From the NCBI GenBank assembly GCA_942159475.1, contig OW804094.1, positions 49,286,966 to 49,350,965 on the forward strand: a stretch of DNA of 64,000 nt. Reading direction: 5' to 3'. Under the pieces are notes generated by a model, which saw only the letters and a list, made by a program, of their open reading frames with translations, did not search any database and was not told the origin of the DNA. A program made the translations under genes and the position numbers. This stretch comes from Sthenelais limicola (lineage: Eukaryota; Annelida; Polychaeta; Phyllodocida; Sigalionidae). Positions 22,081 to 30,453 of this stretch are shown here, piece after piece; positions within the stretch are counted from its first letter, which is position 1, and every line of letters begins with the position of its first letter.

Positions 22081-22908
22081 ATGCCTCGTCGAAGGGCTGC
22101 AAAGAAGCCAGTCACTACTCCTACCAGGAAGGCTTCGAACAGGAAGGCGAAAGACAACACGCCCGAAGTTCCAGATCCCACTCACGAGACAATGGCTGAC
22201 AATCCTCCGCCAAAGGCGCCTGCCAAGAAGAAGAAGGATACGCTTCCTCCGGCTGCGCCTGAGCTTCCTAGCAATCTCAGTTTCTTGGAAGGATACATTA
22301 ACAAGGGTTTCTTTGACGGATACCTCAAGAAAATGTGTGACTCCGTCAGGGCTGAAGCAAGAACTGCGACTATCGCTGAGTTTGGTCGGGGCCAGCCGCA
22401 GGCAATGGGTAGCACCCAGAGCCTCCCCGGCAAGGCGTCAGTCAAAGCTTCTGCAAGCCACGAGTCCACGAAGGTTCCCGCCAAGAAGCGCCGCAAGTTG
22501 GGCGGACGTAAACATGGTCATCGCACGCCCTCATCCCCGTCCGGGTCCTCGTCCTCCTCATCGTCAGCCTCCTCGTCGACTTCATCACCCTCCTCTGAAT
22601 CTTCTACTGATCAGGAGGTGAGATTCAGGTCGTCTAGAAAAAGAGGAAAGAAACGAAAGTTCAAGACTTCGGCCGAGGCTCGTCACCCATTCAGGGAGGA
22701 GGCAGCAGTCTCTTCCTCGTCTTCCGAGGACGAGATGCCCACGCCTACCCATCTAAAGAGGCTCTATAACCCATTCACAGCTGAACGTCACAAAGTGTGT
22801 GTGTCTAAAAAACGTTATTGCATCGCTATGATTGACGTCATAGGACGACGTCATAGGACGACGTCACGTCCTATAAAAACGGGAGGTGGTGACATAGGCC
22901 TCACATAA
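22081..22908 (+). CDS. Ngaro gag-like ORF, N-terminal part
   Basis: 275 codons from ATG at 22081, 62 bp after A1. The N-terminus is strongly basic (MPRRRAAKKP), followed by a Lys/Pro/Ala-rich low-complexity stretch to residue ~75. A short folded-looking segment (LSNLSFLEGYINKGFFDGYL, about 67-86) leads to a basic patch KVPAKKRRKLGG (~131-142), then a long Ser run (~150-180) and an acidic-Ser segment SSSSSEDE (~216-223). Basic and serine-rich regions are common in gag-like RNA-binding proteins. Conservation probably ends near residue 238 (YNPFTAERH); the last ~35 codons run into the intron-like insert. The real gag probably continues at 23,628. No database match was possible. Confidence 0.7.
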   Translation: MPRRRAAKKPVTTPTRKASNRKAKDNTPEVPDPTHETMADNPPPKAPAKKKKDTLPPAAPELPSNLSFLEGYINKGFFDGYLKKMCDSVRAEARTATIAEFGRGQPQAMGSTQSLPGKASVKASASHESTKVPAKKRRKLGGRKHGHRTPSSPSGSSSSSSSASSSTSSPSSESSTDQEVRFRSSRKRGKKRKFKTSAEARHPFREEAAVSSSSSEDEMPTPTHLKRLYNPFTAERHKVCVSKKRYCIAMIDVIGRRHRTTSRPIKTGGGDIGLT

Positions 22909-23624
22909 AAATAACATTAATTTTTGTTTCTCATCTCCTGGATTTATTAATGCGTATATAGTGTTCAAACTACAGGCTTGCTTAGAGGACATATAGGACT
23001 GAAGGCAGGCACTGGAAAAATCATTTCAAACGATTATATATAGCCAGAAATAAATGGCAAATCTTGCTGCATCTCGCTGCAGGGAAACAATATCAGACGT
23101 CGTCATAAATGGGTGACAGCACGCACATGGGTATCAGAAGGAAAATCCTATTTATTCAATTTAAAATACAATGATTACATTGATGTGATACCACAGGATA
23201 CTAAGAGGCATTGGATATCTAACTTTGACAGCTTATTTTGTGAATATCAACGCAATATCTTTAATTATGAGACCTGAATGGGTTACCATTATGAACTGAA
23301 GTCGTCTGCATTGTGACGTAATGTTTTCCCACCATGTGTAATCTAATGAATACATGCTATTTTGTGTTGCCATGGCAATGGTATTATTTTAAAACAATAT
23401 CTTTTATGAAAAATGTAGTCAACATTGAAGATAATCCTGAAAGCAGATTTTGAATATGTAAAATAGTAAAAAAAATATAACTGTTTTTAGAATATAACAT
23501 GCTCATAATGCCTGGAGGCATTATCCGTTTTTTCCCATGTATTGCAGGTAATGCCTGAAGGCATTATCCGTTTTTTCCCATGTATTGCAGGTAATGCCTG
23601 AAGGCATTATCCGTTTTTTCCCAG
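22795..23624 (+). other. intron-like or inserted segment splitting gag
   Basis: About 0.83 kb, AT-rich and stop-laden, separating two gag-like frames offset by one base. Near the left edge are repeated TAGGACGACGTCA units (22,840-22,870) with TGACGTCA palindromes and a TATAAAA. The right edge is a tandem array whose units each end TTTTTTCCCATGTATTGCAG, a strong 3' splice acceptor pattern; the last short unit ends TTTTTTCCCAG just before the ORF's ATG. A candidate 5' splice site is CACAAA|GTGTGTG near 22,795, but it is weak. Alternatives are a nested non-autonomous insertion or an inter-ORF region with its own promoter. Confidence 0.5.
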
Positions 23625-23645
23625 GGAATGCCTGAAGGCATTATT
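23505..23645 (+). repeat. 43-bp tandem repeat, ~3.3 copies
   Basis: Units start at 23505, 23548, 23591 and 23625 (partial). Each contains the palindrome AATGCC-TGAA-GGCATT (TGGA in the first) and then TCCGTTTTTTCCC; the first two full units end ATGTATTGCAG. The start codon of the following gag ORF lies in the last palindrome. Because 43 is not a multiple of 3, use of different acceptors would change the frame. Confidence 0.85.
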
Positions 23646-24374
23646 AGTATTTATTGGGATAAGCATACAGATAGTGTCACCAAGGCATTAGCTAGACAGC
23701 ACGCAACTATGGGAAAGAAAAAAGGTAAGAAGAAAAATCTACTTACGCCCGAACTCATGCTTCCTCCTGACATGGCGGCCAGGGTGAAGGAGGAGAAGAG
23801 GGATCTTTCTTTCGCCGAATACGCCTGTGGCCTGGCGCTTATGTTGTGTTCCTCGATGCCTGACGGATCTAAATCAAAGGCTATGGCGCTCCACTTGTCA
23901 CAGCTAGCTCAGGATACCGCCTCACATGGCTGGGATGGGCCCAAGGTGTGGTCACAAACCGTCGTCGACTATATCCTTGACGGATCACTCAGCTGGTCTG
24001 ACGCCAATGAGATTCAGCAACACCGCACACGCCTCAGCTGGTTGCCACGCAAGCCTACTGCAAAGAAATCAGGTGTACATATACCGTGTGTGAAATTTAA
24101 TTCTGACGAGTGTTATAACCAGTTTTCCCACACCGAAGGTGCTGTAACCCTCGTTCATTGTTGCGGATACTGCTTTTTTGCAACGAAGAATAGAGAGTTG
24201 AGTCACACAGCTAGGGCGTGTAATAATCGAAAGAACAACACGCCAAAAGAGGGCACCTACAATAACAACGACAGGTCCGGGTTCAAGAAGAACCAATGGG
24301 GGAAAAGTAGGTCAACTAACGAACACGTTGGCACCGATAATGCAGCCGATTCTAAGTCAAAAAACTCGGTTTGA
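23628..24374 (+). CDS. Ngaro gag ORF with zinc-binding cluster
   Basis: 248 codons from ATG to TGA. A helical-looking central region (LPPDMAARVKEEKRDLSFAE, ~45-64, and DGSLSWSDANEIQQHRTRL, ~120-138) precedes a Cys/His cluster: Cys near 163, then C179-x2-C182-x10-H193-x4-C198. This resembles the Cys/His cluster of DIRS/Ngaro gag proteins with altered spacing. The C-terminal ~45 residues are Asn/Lys-rich and basic, suited to nucleic-acid binding. The frame ends at TGA 24372-24374 and overlaps the RT frame, with an in-phase slippery heptamer at 24359-24365. The start lies inside the 43-bp repeat, so the natural N-terminus may come from splicing to the upstream ORF. Confidence 0.75.
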   Translation: MPEGIISIYWDKHTDSVTKALARQHATMGKKKGKKKNLLTPELMLPPDMAARVKEEKRDLSFAEYACGLALMLCSSMPDGSKSKAMALHLSQLAQDTASHGWDGPKVWSQTVVDYILDGSLSWSDANEIQQHRTRLSWLPRKPTAKKSGVHIPCVKFNSDECYNQFSHTEGAVTLVHCCGYCFFATKNRELSHTARACNNRKNNTPKEGTYNNNDRSGFKKNQWGKSRSTNEHVGTDNAADSKSKNSV

Positions 24375-24407
24375 AGGGGCAGGACGATACACTTAACCCT
24401 TGCCTCT
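24359..24407 (+). promoter_or_regulatory. -1 ribosomal frameshift signal (gag to RT)
   Basis: AAAAAAC at 24359-24365 sits as A AAA AAC relative to the gag frame (codons at 24360 and 24363), the exact phase for simultaneous -1 slippage. The RT frame is the -1 frame and is open from the heptamer. Nine bases downstream, 24375-24383 (AGGGGCAGG) can pair with 24398-24407 (CCTTGCCTCT) with one bulge, giving a stem of about nine pairs and a 14-nt loop. The gag stop follows two codons after the heptamer. A AAA AAC is an established efficient eukaryotic slippery site (MMTV gag-pro). Function here is inferred. Confidence 0.7.
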
Positions 24408-26233
24408 CCACTGTTAGTGTTTCTCCGAAAGTATTTGAATCGGTTTCATGTTCTGTTCTACCTATATTCCCGGACATTTCTTCTACCCACCTTGCTCGTG
24501 CATCTCCACTTATATTTCCTAGTTCTCAGGAAGTAAACAAACTGGCTGCGCATGCGCACAATTCGCATCCGCCTAGAATCCAAGATGGTGGACATCGAAC
24601 AGATTTCCCCACTTTGACAAGTCAAGTTCATCATATATTCGACGATTCAGATTCGAATAACCCTATTCAGACCCACTGCGAAGGAAAATATGTCGTCCCT
24701 CGCCACTACAGCTCGAATGGAAGCCTCCATTCTAATGACAATCCATGTAAACAGCCGGAGAAGGTCATCGACGCATCGGTTCTCGATGCACAGCCACCGT
24801 CACAATACTCGGAGCTTCAGTCGACACGCCCCCCTCAGGTATTTACAAATCATGACAGCCGTCCCAATGTCGGCAATGTGACTAACAATTCTAACCCACA
24901 CGATAATATTATTGAAAGTGTCCCTGGTGATGGCCACGCCAACCAGACGTATGATATTTGTTGTGATCCAGCTAGTGATAGTGAATGTTGTGTTATCGAG
25001 TCTATCGGTCATAGTGAGGTGGGCGTCAATGCCAATTTTGACCGATATGAACAATGGCCTGCTCCTATCTCAAGTGTCTCTAGCAATTTATCCGATATTT
25101 TTAATAAAGTTAAAGAATGTGGTGTACCTAACTGGAGAGGGGCCAGGATCCCCCTCCCTTCTAACTTGAATATTGAGGCGTGGACAAGCCTTGCGACAGG
25201 GCACCCTGACGATGACATGGTCATAAGTGGCGTAGTGTTCGGGTTCCCTATGCAATATACCGGGGGACCCATGCGCGGAACTGAGACCCAAACAAACCAT
25301 CCGTCAGGAACTGCTTATAAGGATAGTGTTAACTCTTATATTCAGGTGGAAGCAAGCCTGGGGGCTCTCGCTGGCCCATATTATACGCCACCTTTTGTAC
25401 CATGGACGAAGGTGAGCCCATTAATGACCAGACCTAAATCAGATGGTTCTCGTAGAATTATTGTCGATTTGTCCTACCCTGACGGGGGCGTGAATAGATA
25501 TATTCGAAAGAACTCATACAACGGTGTCACAACTCATCACAACCTACCAACCATAACAATGGCTCTTGATATTATACAGGGAATTAATTCTCCACAGTGC
25601 TCAATGGCCGTCATCGACCTCAAGAGGGCCTATAGACACTTCATGGTATGTCCACTTGACTGGCCACTGCAGGGCGTACAACATGAGGGTTTATTCTATT
25701 TCGACAAAGCTATGCCATTTGGAGCCAGGATATCTTCCCTTATTATGCAAAGAGCAGCCATGTTTATAGTCAGAGCCCTCCGTCAGAAAGGAGCCTCACC
25801 ACTTATGTATTTGGATGACCTCCTCCTTATCGCCAAGGATGAGGATACTGTCCGTCAGCATTATGACATAGCTGTGGATATTATTAACTCCCTCGGCCTG
25901 ACGGTGGCTGAAAAGAAACTACAGCCCCCCTCACAAAGAATTACCTGGTTGGGCGTGGATTTCGACACAAAACAAAATCTCATCTCCATTACAAAGATTA
26001 AGCTTGACGAGATATACAAGTGTTTGGCTGACGCCAAGCTAAAATCTTTCCTCTCAACGAAGCAGATGCAGCAGGTAGTCGGGCGTGTGGCCCACCTTGG
26101 CAAGGTCGTCCATCCGGCCAGATTATTTATGCACAGGCTTCTGGCTGCTTTACGAGCAGCTAAAGGGGGGAGGATCTATATAAACGAATCCGTCAGGCTG
26201 GACCTCTCCTGGTTCACTGAGTTCCTTCCGTAA
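24371..26233 (+). CDS. Ngaro reverse transcriptase
   Basis: About 620 codons with no convincing ATG at its head, consistent with expression by frameshifting. Residues 1-~340 are a Ser/Asn/Asp-rich linker with no recognised domain. The RT core runs ~340-620: VSPLMTRPKSDGSRRIIVDL (~345-364), the first catalytic Asp in AVIDLKRAYRHF (D416), FGARISS (~450), the YLDD box (480-483), then GLTVAEKKLQPP and ITWLGVDFD. It copies element RNA into DNA. The frame ends with a TAA at 26231-26233 inside a conserved-looking stretch (EFLP*YNGK), and the same frame continues as RNase H. One C-to-T change could produce this stop, so RT and RNase H were probably one polyprotein. Confidence 0.9.
   Translation: MKGQDDTLNPCLSTVSVSPKVFESVSCSVLPIFPDISSTHLARASPLIFPSSQEVNKLAAHAHNSHPPRIQDGGHRTDFPTLTSQVHHIFDDSDSNNPIQTHCEGKYVVPRHYSSNGSLHSNDNPCKQPEKVIDASVLDAQPPSQYSELQSTRPPQVFTNHDSRPNVGNVTNNSNPHDNIIESVPGDGHANQTYDICCDPASDSECCVIESIGHSEVGVNANFDRYEQWPAPISSVSSNLSDIFNKVKECGVPNWRGARIPLPSNLNIEAWTSLATGHPDDDMVISGVVFGFPMQYTGGPMRGTETQTNHPSGTAYKDSVNSYIQVEASLGALAGPYYTPPFVPWTKVSPLMTRPKSDGSRRIIVDLSYPDGGVNRYIRKNSYNGVTTHHNLPTITMALDIIQGINSPQCSMAVIDLKRAYRHFMVCPLDWPLQGVQHEGLFYFDKAMPFGARISSLIMQRAAMFIVRALRQKGASPLMYLDDLLLIAKDEDTVRQHYDIAVDIINSLGLTVAEKKLQPPSQRITWLGVDFDTKQNLISITKIKLDEIYKCLADAKLKSFLSTKQMQQVVGRVAHLGKVVHPARLFMHRLLAALRAAKGGRIYINESVRLDLSWFTEFLP
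26231..26233 (+). other. in-frame stop between RT and RNase H
   Basis: TAA at this position is the only interruption of an otherwise continuous frame from 24,365 to 26,740. Flanking codons on both sides read as RT-RNase H connector. It may be an inactivating mutation of this copy or, less likely, a read-through site. Confidence 0.8.
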
Positions 26234-26740
26234 TATAACGGTAAGACCATCATCCCTAGAGCAGAGGTGGGTCGTCAGATCTGGGCTGACGCATGTATGG
26301 TCGGCTCAGGTGCAACTGACGGCGAGGACTGTTATGCTTACATCTTCACTGACGAGGACAAACAAGCAAGGAGCATAAATCACCTCGAGGCCATTAATTG
26401 TGTTGCTGCGGTCAGGAGATTTGTGAACAAATCTGACGCAGGCAAGATAGTTGTTGTCCACTGCGACAATACGGCCACAATCGATACATTCAAAGGTGGG
26501 AGAGCCAGAGATCCAACCCTGGCGGCGTGTGCCCGTGCATTATGGTACGCTGCAGCACATGCCCAAATAACACTCAGATACATACACGTCCCGGGCGTGT
26601 ATATGGAGATCCCAGACGCTCTCTCTCGTGCTGCCTTGTCGGAGAAGCATAGAGTTCAGGCCCATAACATTGTCGTCAAAAACCATCTTACAAGTGTCGA
26701 CATTAATCCTGAATTTTTCTCTTTGTCTAATTTCTACTAG
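26234..26740 (+). CDS. Ngaro RNase H domain
   Basis: About 169 codons in the RT frame after the TAA, ending at TAG 26738-26740. The four acidic residues expected of an RNase H are visible: Asp in WADACMVGSGA (26288-26290), Glu in HLEAINC, Asp in VVHCDNTA, and Asp in IPDALSRA. The last block (GVYMEIPDALSRA) is the usual end of DIRS/Ngaro RNase H. The enzyme removes template RNA during reverse transcription. There is no ATG near the start, so the domain depends on fusion to RT. The next ORF begins nine bases later in another frame. Confidence 0.88.
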   Translation, partial: YNGKTIIPRAEVGRQIWADACMVGSGATDGEDCYAYIFTDEDKQARSINHLEAINCVAAVRRFVNKSDAGKIVVVHCDNTATIDTFKGGRARDPTLAACARALWYAAAHAQITLRYIHVPGVYMEIPDALSRAALSEKHRVQAHNIVVKNHLTSVDINPEFFSLSNFY

Positions 26741-26748
26741 GTAATTCA

Positions 26749-27702
26749 ATGGCGGCCAGGCTAGCGAGAGCTGCTCAACAGAGGCAACGTTCTGCTCTTC
26801 GTCCAGGCACGGTCAAGAATAGGGACTCTGCCACCACACTATTCCTGGCGTTCTGTTCTCACCTTCATCTCAACTACAAAAGACCGTCACCACGCCACAT
26901 ATGCTGGTTTGTTGAATACCTGCGACTAAACGGTTCTGCTCCTCCCACGATTGCCAACTCTCTCAGCCTCCTCCGCTCCTTCTATAAAGCATCCAACCTC
27001 GACGTCAAACCATTCAACGATAACAGAGTTGCCAACGCCATCAGAGGGATACAGCTCACTGTACGTCATATTCCTTCTCCTAAGCTGCCAGTGACGCCAG
27101 ACATCGTTGCGGCGTGCTTATCGGCCGCGGCCTCTCGTCCCTATCCAACTCATATCTCTCTAGCTATAATCCTGATGTTTGAGGCATTCTTGCGTCAGTC
27201 GAACCTGGCTCCTAGATCCGTCAGCCGGTTTGATTCCTCAAGACACCTCACATTTGGTGATATAAGAGTCACTAATGATAGGCTTCTCATCGACGTCAAG
27301 TGGTCCAAAACAATGCAAGTCTCAGCAACTCCTACAGTCATCTCTCTGCTCAGACTCAGCAATATATTCTGCCCACTTCAAGCATTTCACGCCCACCGTT
27401 TGGCATCGAGAAGGACGAGGATGGAGGATCCCCTCTTTACCTTCGATGATGGAAATACGATGACCACTACCTTCTTTGCTAGACAGTGGCGTGATCTGCT
27501 CACCATCGTGGGGGCTGACCCGTCAGCAAACTCTTTACACTCCCTCCGTCGAGGTGGGGCCTATTTTGCCTTCCACACCAAGGGTGCATCTATCCAAGAC
27601 GTCAAATCGCATGGAACTTGGCGTACTGACGCAGTCTCCTCGTATCTGACGCCCACGCCATCACAAACTACCTCCGTTCATAGAGCCTTTCTCCAACTAT
27701 GA
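26749..27702 (+). CDS. Ngaro tyrosine recombinase
   Basis: 317 codons, ATG to TGA, intact. An N-terminal core-binding-like domain (~15-100; TVKNRDSATTLFLAFC, ICWFVEYL, LSLLRSFYKAS) precedes the catalytic domain. The expected residues are all present: R149 in FEAFLRQSN, H264-S-L-R267 in HSLRRGGA, H288/W291 in HGTW, and nucleophile Y299 in VSSYL. A catalytic Lys may be one of those in DVKWSKTM. It would recombine the circular cDNA into the genome. It starts nine bases after the RNase H stop in the +2 frame, so it needs reinitiation, frameshifting or a separate transcript. Length and order fit Ngaro rather than Crypton elements. Confidence 0.92.
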   Translation: MAARLARAAQQRQRSALRPGTVKNRDSATTLFLAFCSHLHLNYKRPSPRHICWFVEYLRLNGSAPPTIANSLSLLRSFYKASNLDVKPFNDNRVANAIRGIQLTVRHIPSPKLPVTPDIVAACLSAAASRPYPTHISLAIILMFEAFLRQSNLAPRSVSRFDSSRHLTFGDIRVTNDRLLIDVKWSKTMQVSATPTVISLLRLSNIFCPLQAFHAHRLASRRTRMEDPLFTFDDGNTMTTTFFARQWRDLLTIVGADPSANSLHSLRRGGAYFAFHTKGASIQDVKSHGTWRTDAVSSYLTPTPSQTTSVHRAFLQL

Positions 27703-27716
27703 CGCAGGTTTGGGAC

Positions 27717-27853
27717 TTGTTTAGACGTGTACGACATCCTCAACAGACACTGACTATTCATGAAAGTGATCAAATATATTATAAAATCAATCCTTTCCCC
27801 ACTACGAAAATAAAACAACTTAATTAAAATCTGTGTTTCCGTCTTATAATGAT
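27717..27853 (+). repeat. Ngaro split direct repeat B1
   Basis: 137 bp from TTGTTTAGACGTG to CTTATAATGAT, identical to B2 (28,053-28,189). It begins 15 bp after the recombinase stop and abuts A2. Confidence 0.9.
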
Positions 27854-28014
27854 TAGGGAATTGTTCTCTTGAATAATTCTCAGTCATTATGGCGGGAGAA
27901 CGATTTTCACTTGACCTCACGTCACACCTACGTCACACACAAACTGTCACGTTCATCCTGACGTCCTCTCACGCCTCCATATTCCCATCAGCAACAGGGA
28001 AAAAATTTTGTTCC
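27852..28014 (+). repeat. Ngaro split direct repeat A2
   Basis: Second copy of A1. It differs from A1 by C/T in CACTYGACC and by C/G in ATCASCAAC. It is followed by 38 bp of unique sequence before B2. Confidence 0.9.
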
Positions 28015-28052
28015 CGCCCACCTCCCTAAAAACTCTCTAAGATGAAGGAACA

Positions 28053-28189
28053 TTGTTTAGACGTGTACGACATCCTCAACAGACACTGACTATTCATGAA
28101 AGTGATCAAATATATTATAAAATCAATCCTTTCCCCACTACGAAAATAAAACAACTTAATTAAAATCTGTGTTTCCGTCTTATAATGAT
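28053..28189 (+). repeat. Ngaro split direct repeat B2 (3' end of element)
   Basis: Identical to B1. The A-rich AAAATAAAACAACTTAATT stretch includes an AATAAA-like signal, and the element ends near TAATGAT before ATCATTATTG. Confidence 0.88.
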
Positions 28190-29410
28190 ATCATTATTGT
28201 TTTATGTAGAACTACGCCATGTTCTACATACAACGAATAGGGATGGTAAGTTGTCTTTGGTACCATCCCACTTTTATAAGAAGACAGAAACAGAGTAGTC
28301 AAGTAAGATATGAAGTACAATCGTTGTGCGATTGAATTAGCTACGGCATGATTAAACTATATTCAGTTTATTCTATTTGTTATATTTTTAAATGTATGCC
28401 ACTGCTGTCGATCATTTATGTAAATTTGCCTATGACGGACTATTTACAAATGTAAGCAATACAGAGCCGATACGAGTCCCAGTATTGAATAAAAACGGTA
28501 ACCTGTCTATTATATTAATTTCTAATATTTTATCAAGGGTTTAACCCTAAAACACGGTATGAGGTACATATAAATTGTCATATTTACTGCTATAAAGGTT
28601 GAAACATCTGAGTAGATTCATATGCATTTCTGTATACCATGTACTAAGTGACCTACTCTGAAAGAGAGGTCAATCTGAATTAAAGTTTAAATGATAATAT
28701 CATATACTTTCCATAGTTTGAGTATATAGTATCAAAAGTACCATCGAAACATTTCAAGATTACAGTGTTTAATATTATTCAACAGTATCATCAAGATGTT
28801 TTGCGATTACCTGACGAAGGTTTCAGTAAAGAATAAGTGCTAACTACAATATAATAAAATACTTTGTGTCATAACCCTCGCCCAGTCCTTGCTCTGGTGT
28901 CATGATGACTAAAGAATTTGGTCTAGTGATATGTAGCCATAACAACAAAACACAAACGATTTATAGGTTTATAATGGAATTGTATTAGTAAAGTATCTAG
29001 AATGTTTAGAACGTGTGTCCACGGATGGATAAGCGTTTTTTGAATAATATAATATTATTTAATTAACAATAGTGGCCTGTACTGAAAAAAAACTCAAGTA
29101 ACAAGGCATTATACGGTACATCAAAGAAAAGGGAAAACTTTCACAAATGGATTCAATATTTTGCCAGAAGCGCAGAGTATTTCCGACTATACAAGCATCC
29201 ACTCCAATACAAATATTTACTTCACTAGTTTTTACTTTGGCATTGCTTGAGGCGACCACAACACATTGATGAGTTGTATCACCAAGGAATGTACAGATAT
29301 TCTTGTTGCATTTATATTCATTTTTGACTTTTCATGACGATATCTGCATCAACCTAATATATCTTACTCTTTGGAAATCATAATTATACAAATGTTATTC
29401 TCACTCCTAC
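28190..29410. other. no recognisable feature
   Basis: AT-rich flank of the Ngaro element. A small TGTAGAAC...GTTCTACA hairpin lies at 28,205-28,228. No gene is supported. Confidence 0.4.
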
Positions 29411-29550
29411 GGAGTAGATTTATTGATAATTGTCCAGCCAGAAATATTGCAAACGTTTTTTAAAACATAAACATAAATATATCAAACATAAAACATAGAA
29501 ACACATATTAGATGCCCAACTGTTTACTATCATTGGAATCCACTTGATCA
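29411..29550 (+). mobile_element. MITE-A internal/right fragment
   Basis: AATTGTCCAGCCAGAAATATT, then AAACATAAAACATAG, ACACATATTAGATG and CTGTTTACTATCATTGGAAT. Both TIRs are missing. Confidence 0.7.
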
Positions 29551-30090
29551 AATACAAAACAATGCAAAACAAAATTCTAAGTGTCATACATACAAGTCCC
29601 CTCTTGCGCATATGCTCGGTTCCGTAAACACGTGTTTAGTCCCACCCACACGCCACACATTGCAATCGAGCATTTCAATCACATGAGAACTCTCCCCAGG
29701 GCAATTTGAAGATTGTGTTTTAGGAAAACATAACAAGACATAAAGTGGCCTAAATGGCAGAAGTAAAGTAGGCAACATATGTGTAAATGATAGGATGTAA
29801 ATGTCGCTCAGGGCTACTGACATTTATATTAACAGTACGATGTGCACATGGGTAGTTTGATCTGTAAATGCTAGCGCAATTATATATCTATATCTTTTAT
29901 AATAGGTGGATATAAATGTGAAAGCTTGAGATGTTTTGTTTATAAACCAGAAGTATTCACGATTTGTAACATACACTCCACTGGAAATTTGAAAGTTTGT
30001 TTATCAAAGTTTATAAAATTCATGAAAGTTTCTAGTAATATATGCTTGAGGGATGCAAGGGAGCAGGGATTACATGTTGGTTGGGGCAAG
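29551..30090. other. no recognisable feature
   Basis: No supported gene. A 79-codon minus frame at 29,584-29,823 has no motif. Confidence 0.4.
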
Positions 30091-30453
30091 CAATAGGAGA
30101 TTTGCATAACCGCCATTGAATCTCGGTTCGCATGGAATTGTGGGACTAAAGGTACAGTATAGAATCTATAGAAAACATGACATGTTCAGCATGAACTATT
30201 CATCAATGTTCTAATGTCAATATCTATGTCTTATACATGTTTCCATAATACTAGTCCGTATCTCTCCCATCATGCATTTGGTTTTCAGATCATTTCAGAT
30301 CATTCATACAAGCTGTGATATTGGTGAAAACATTTTTGAGATTTTCGATAAAGATCTTGCCAAATATTTGTATGGCAGATATCAACAGAATCCATCCCAT
30401 GGCATGGTGCACTGTAACAGACATGCGCAGTGGCACATGCAAATCCCCTATTG
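30091..30453 (+). mobile_element. MITE-B, full copy
   Basis: 363 bp with inverted ends CAATAGGAGATTTGCAT and ATGCAAATCCCCTATTG. The interior has CGCATGGAATTGTGGGAC, TCTATAGAAAACATG, ATGTCAATATCTATGTC and GATATTGGTGAAAACAT, shared with the 36.8 and 62.4 kb copies. The subterminal CATGCGCAGTGGCACATGC is near-palindromic. No ORF common to all copies. Confidence 0.85.

Larger units (their letters stand above)
21856..28189 (+). mobile_element. Ngaro-type (DIRS order) tyrosine-recombinase retrotransposon
   Basis: About 6.3 kb. The order is split direct repeat A1, gag-like ORFs, reverse transcriptase, RNase H, tyrosine recombinase, B1, A2, B2. That A1-B1-A2-B2 layout with a recombinase in place of an integrase defines Ngaro-like elements. 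Such elements reverse-transcribe their RNA into a circle that the recombinase inserts without target-site duplication; indeed none is seen at the ends (ATTAGGG left, TAATGAT right). Repeat identity (A 161/163, B 137/137) points to recent insertion. Defects: one in-frame stop between RT and RNase H and an intron-like interruption of gag. Its coding DNA is clearly richer in G+C than the flanks. Confidence 0.92.

Noticed and set aside
21893..22621. 242-codon ORF overlapping the Ngaro gag frame
   Set aside because: It starts in repeat A1 and runs in another frame through the basic/serine-rich gag. Its Arg/Pro/Ser composition is what frame-shifted gag codons give, and no domain is visible.
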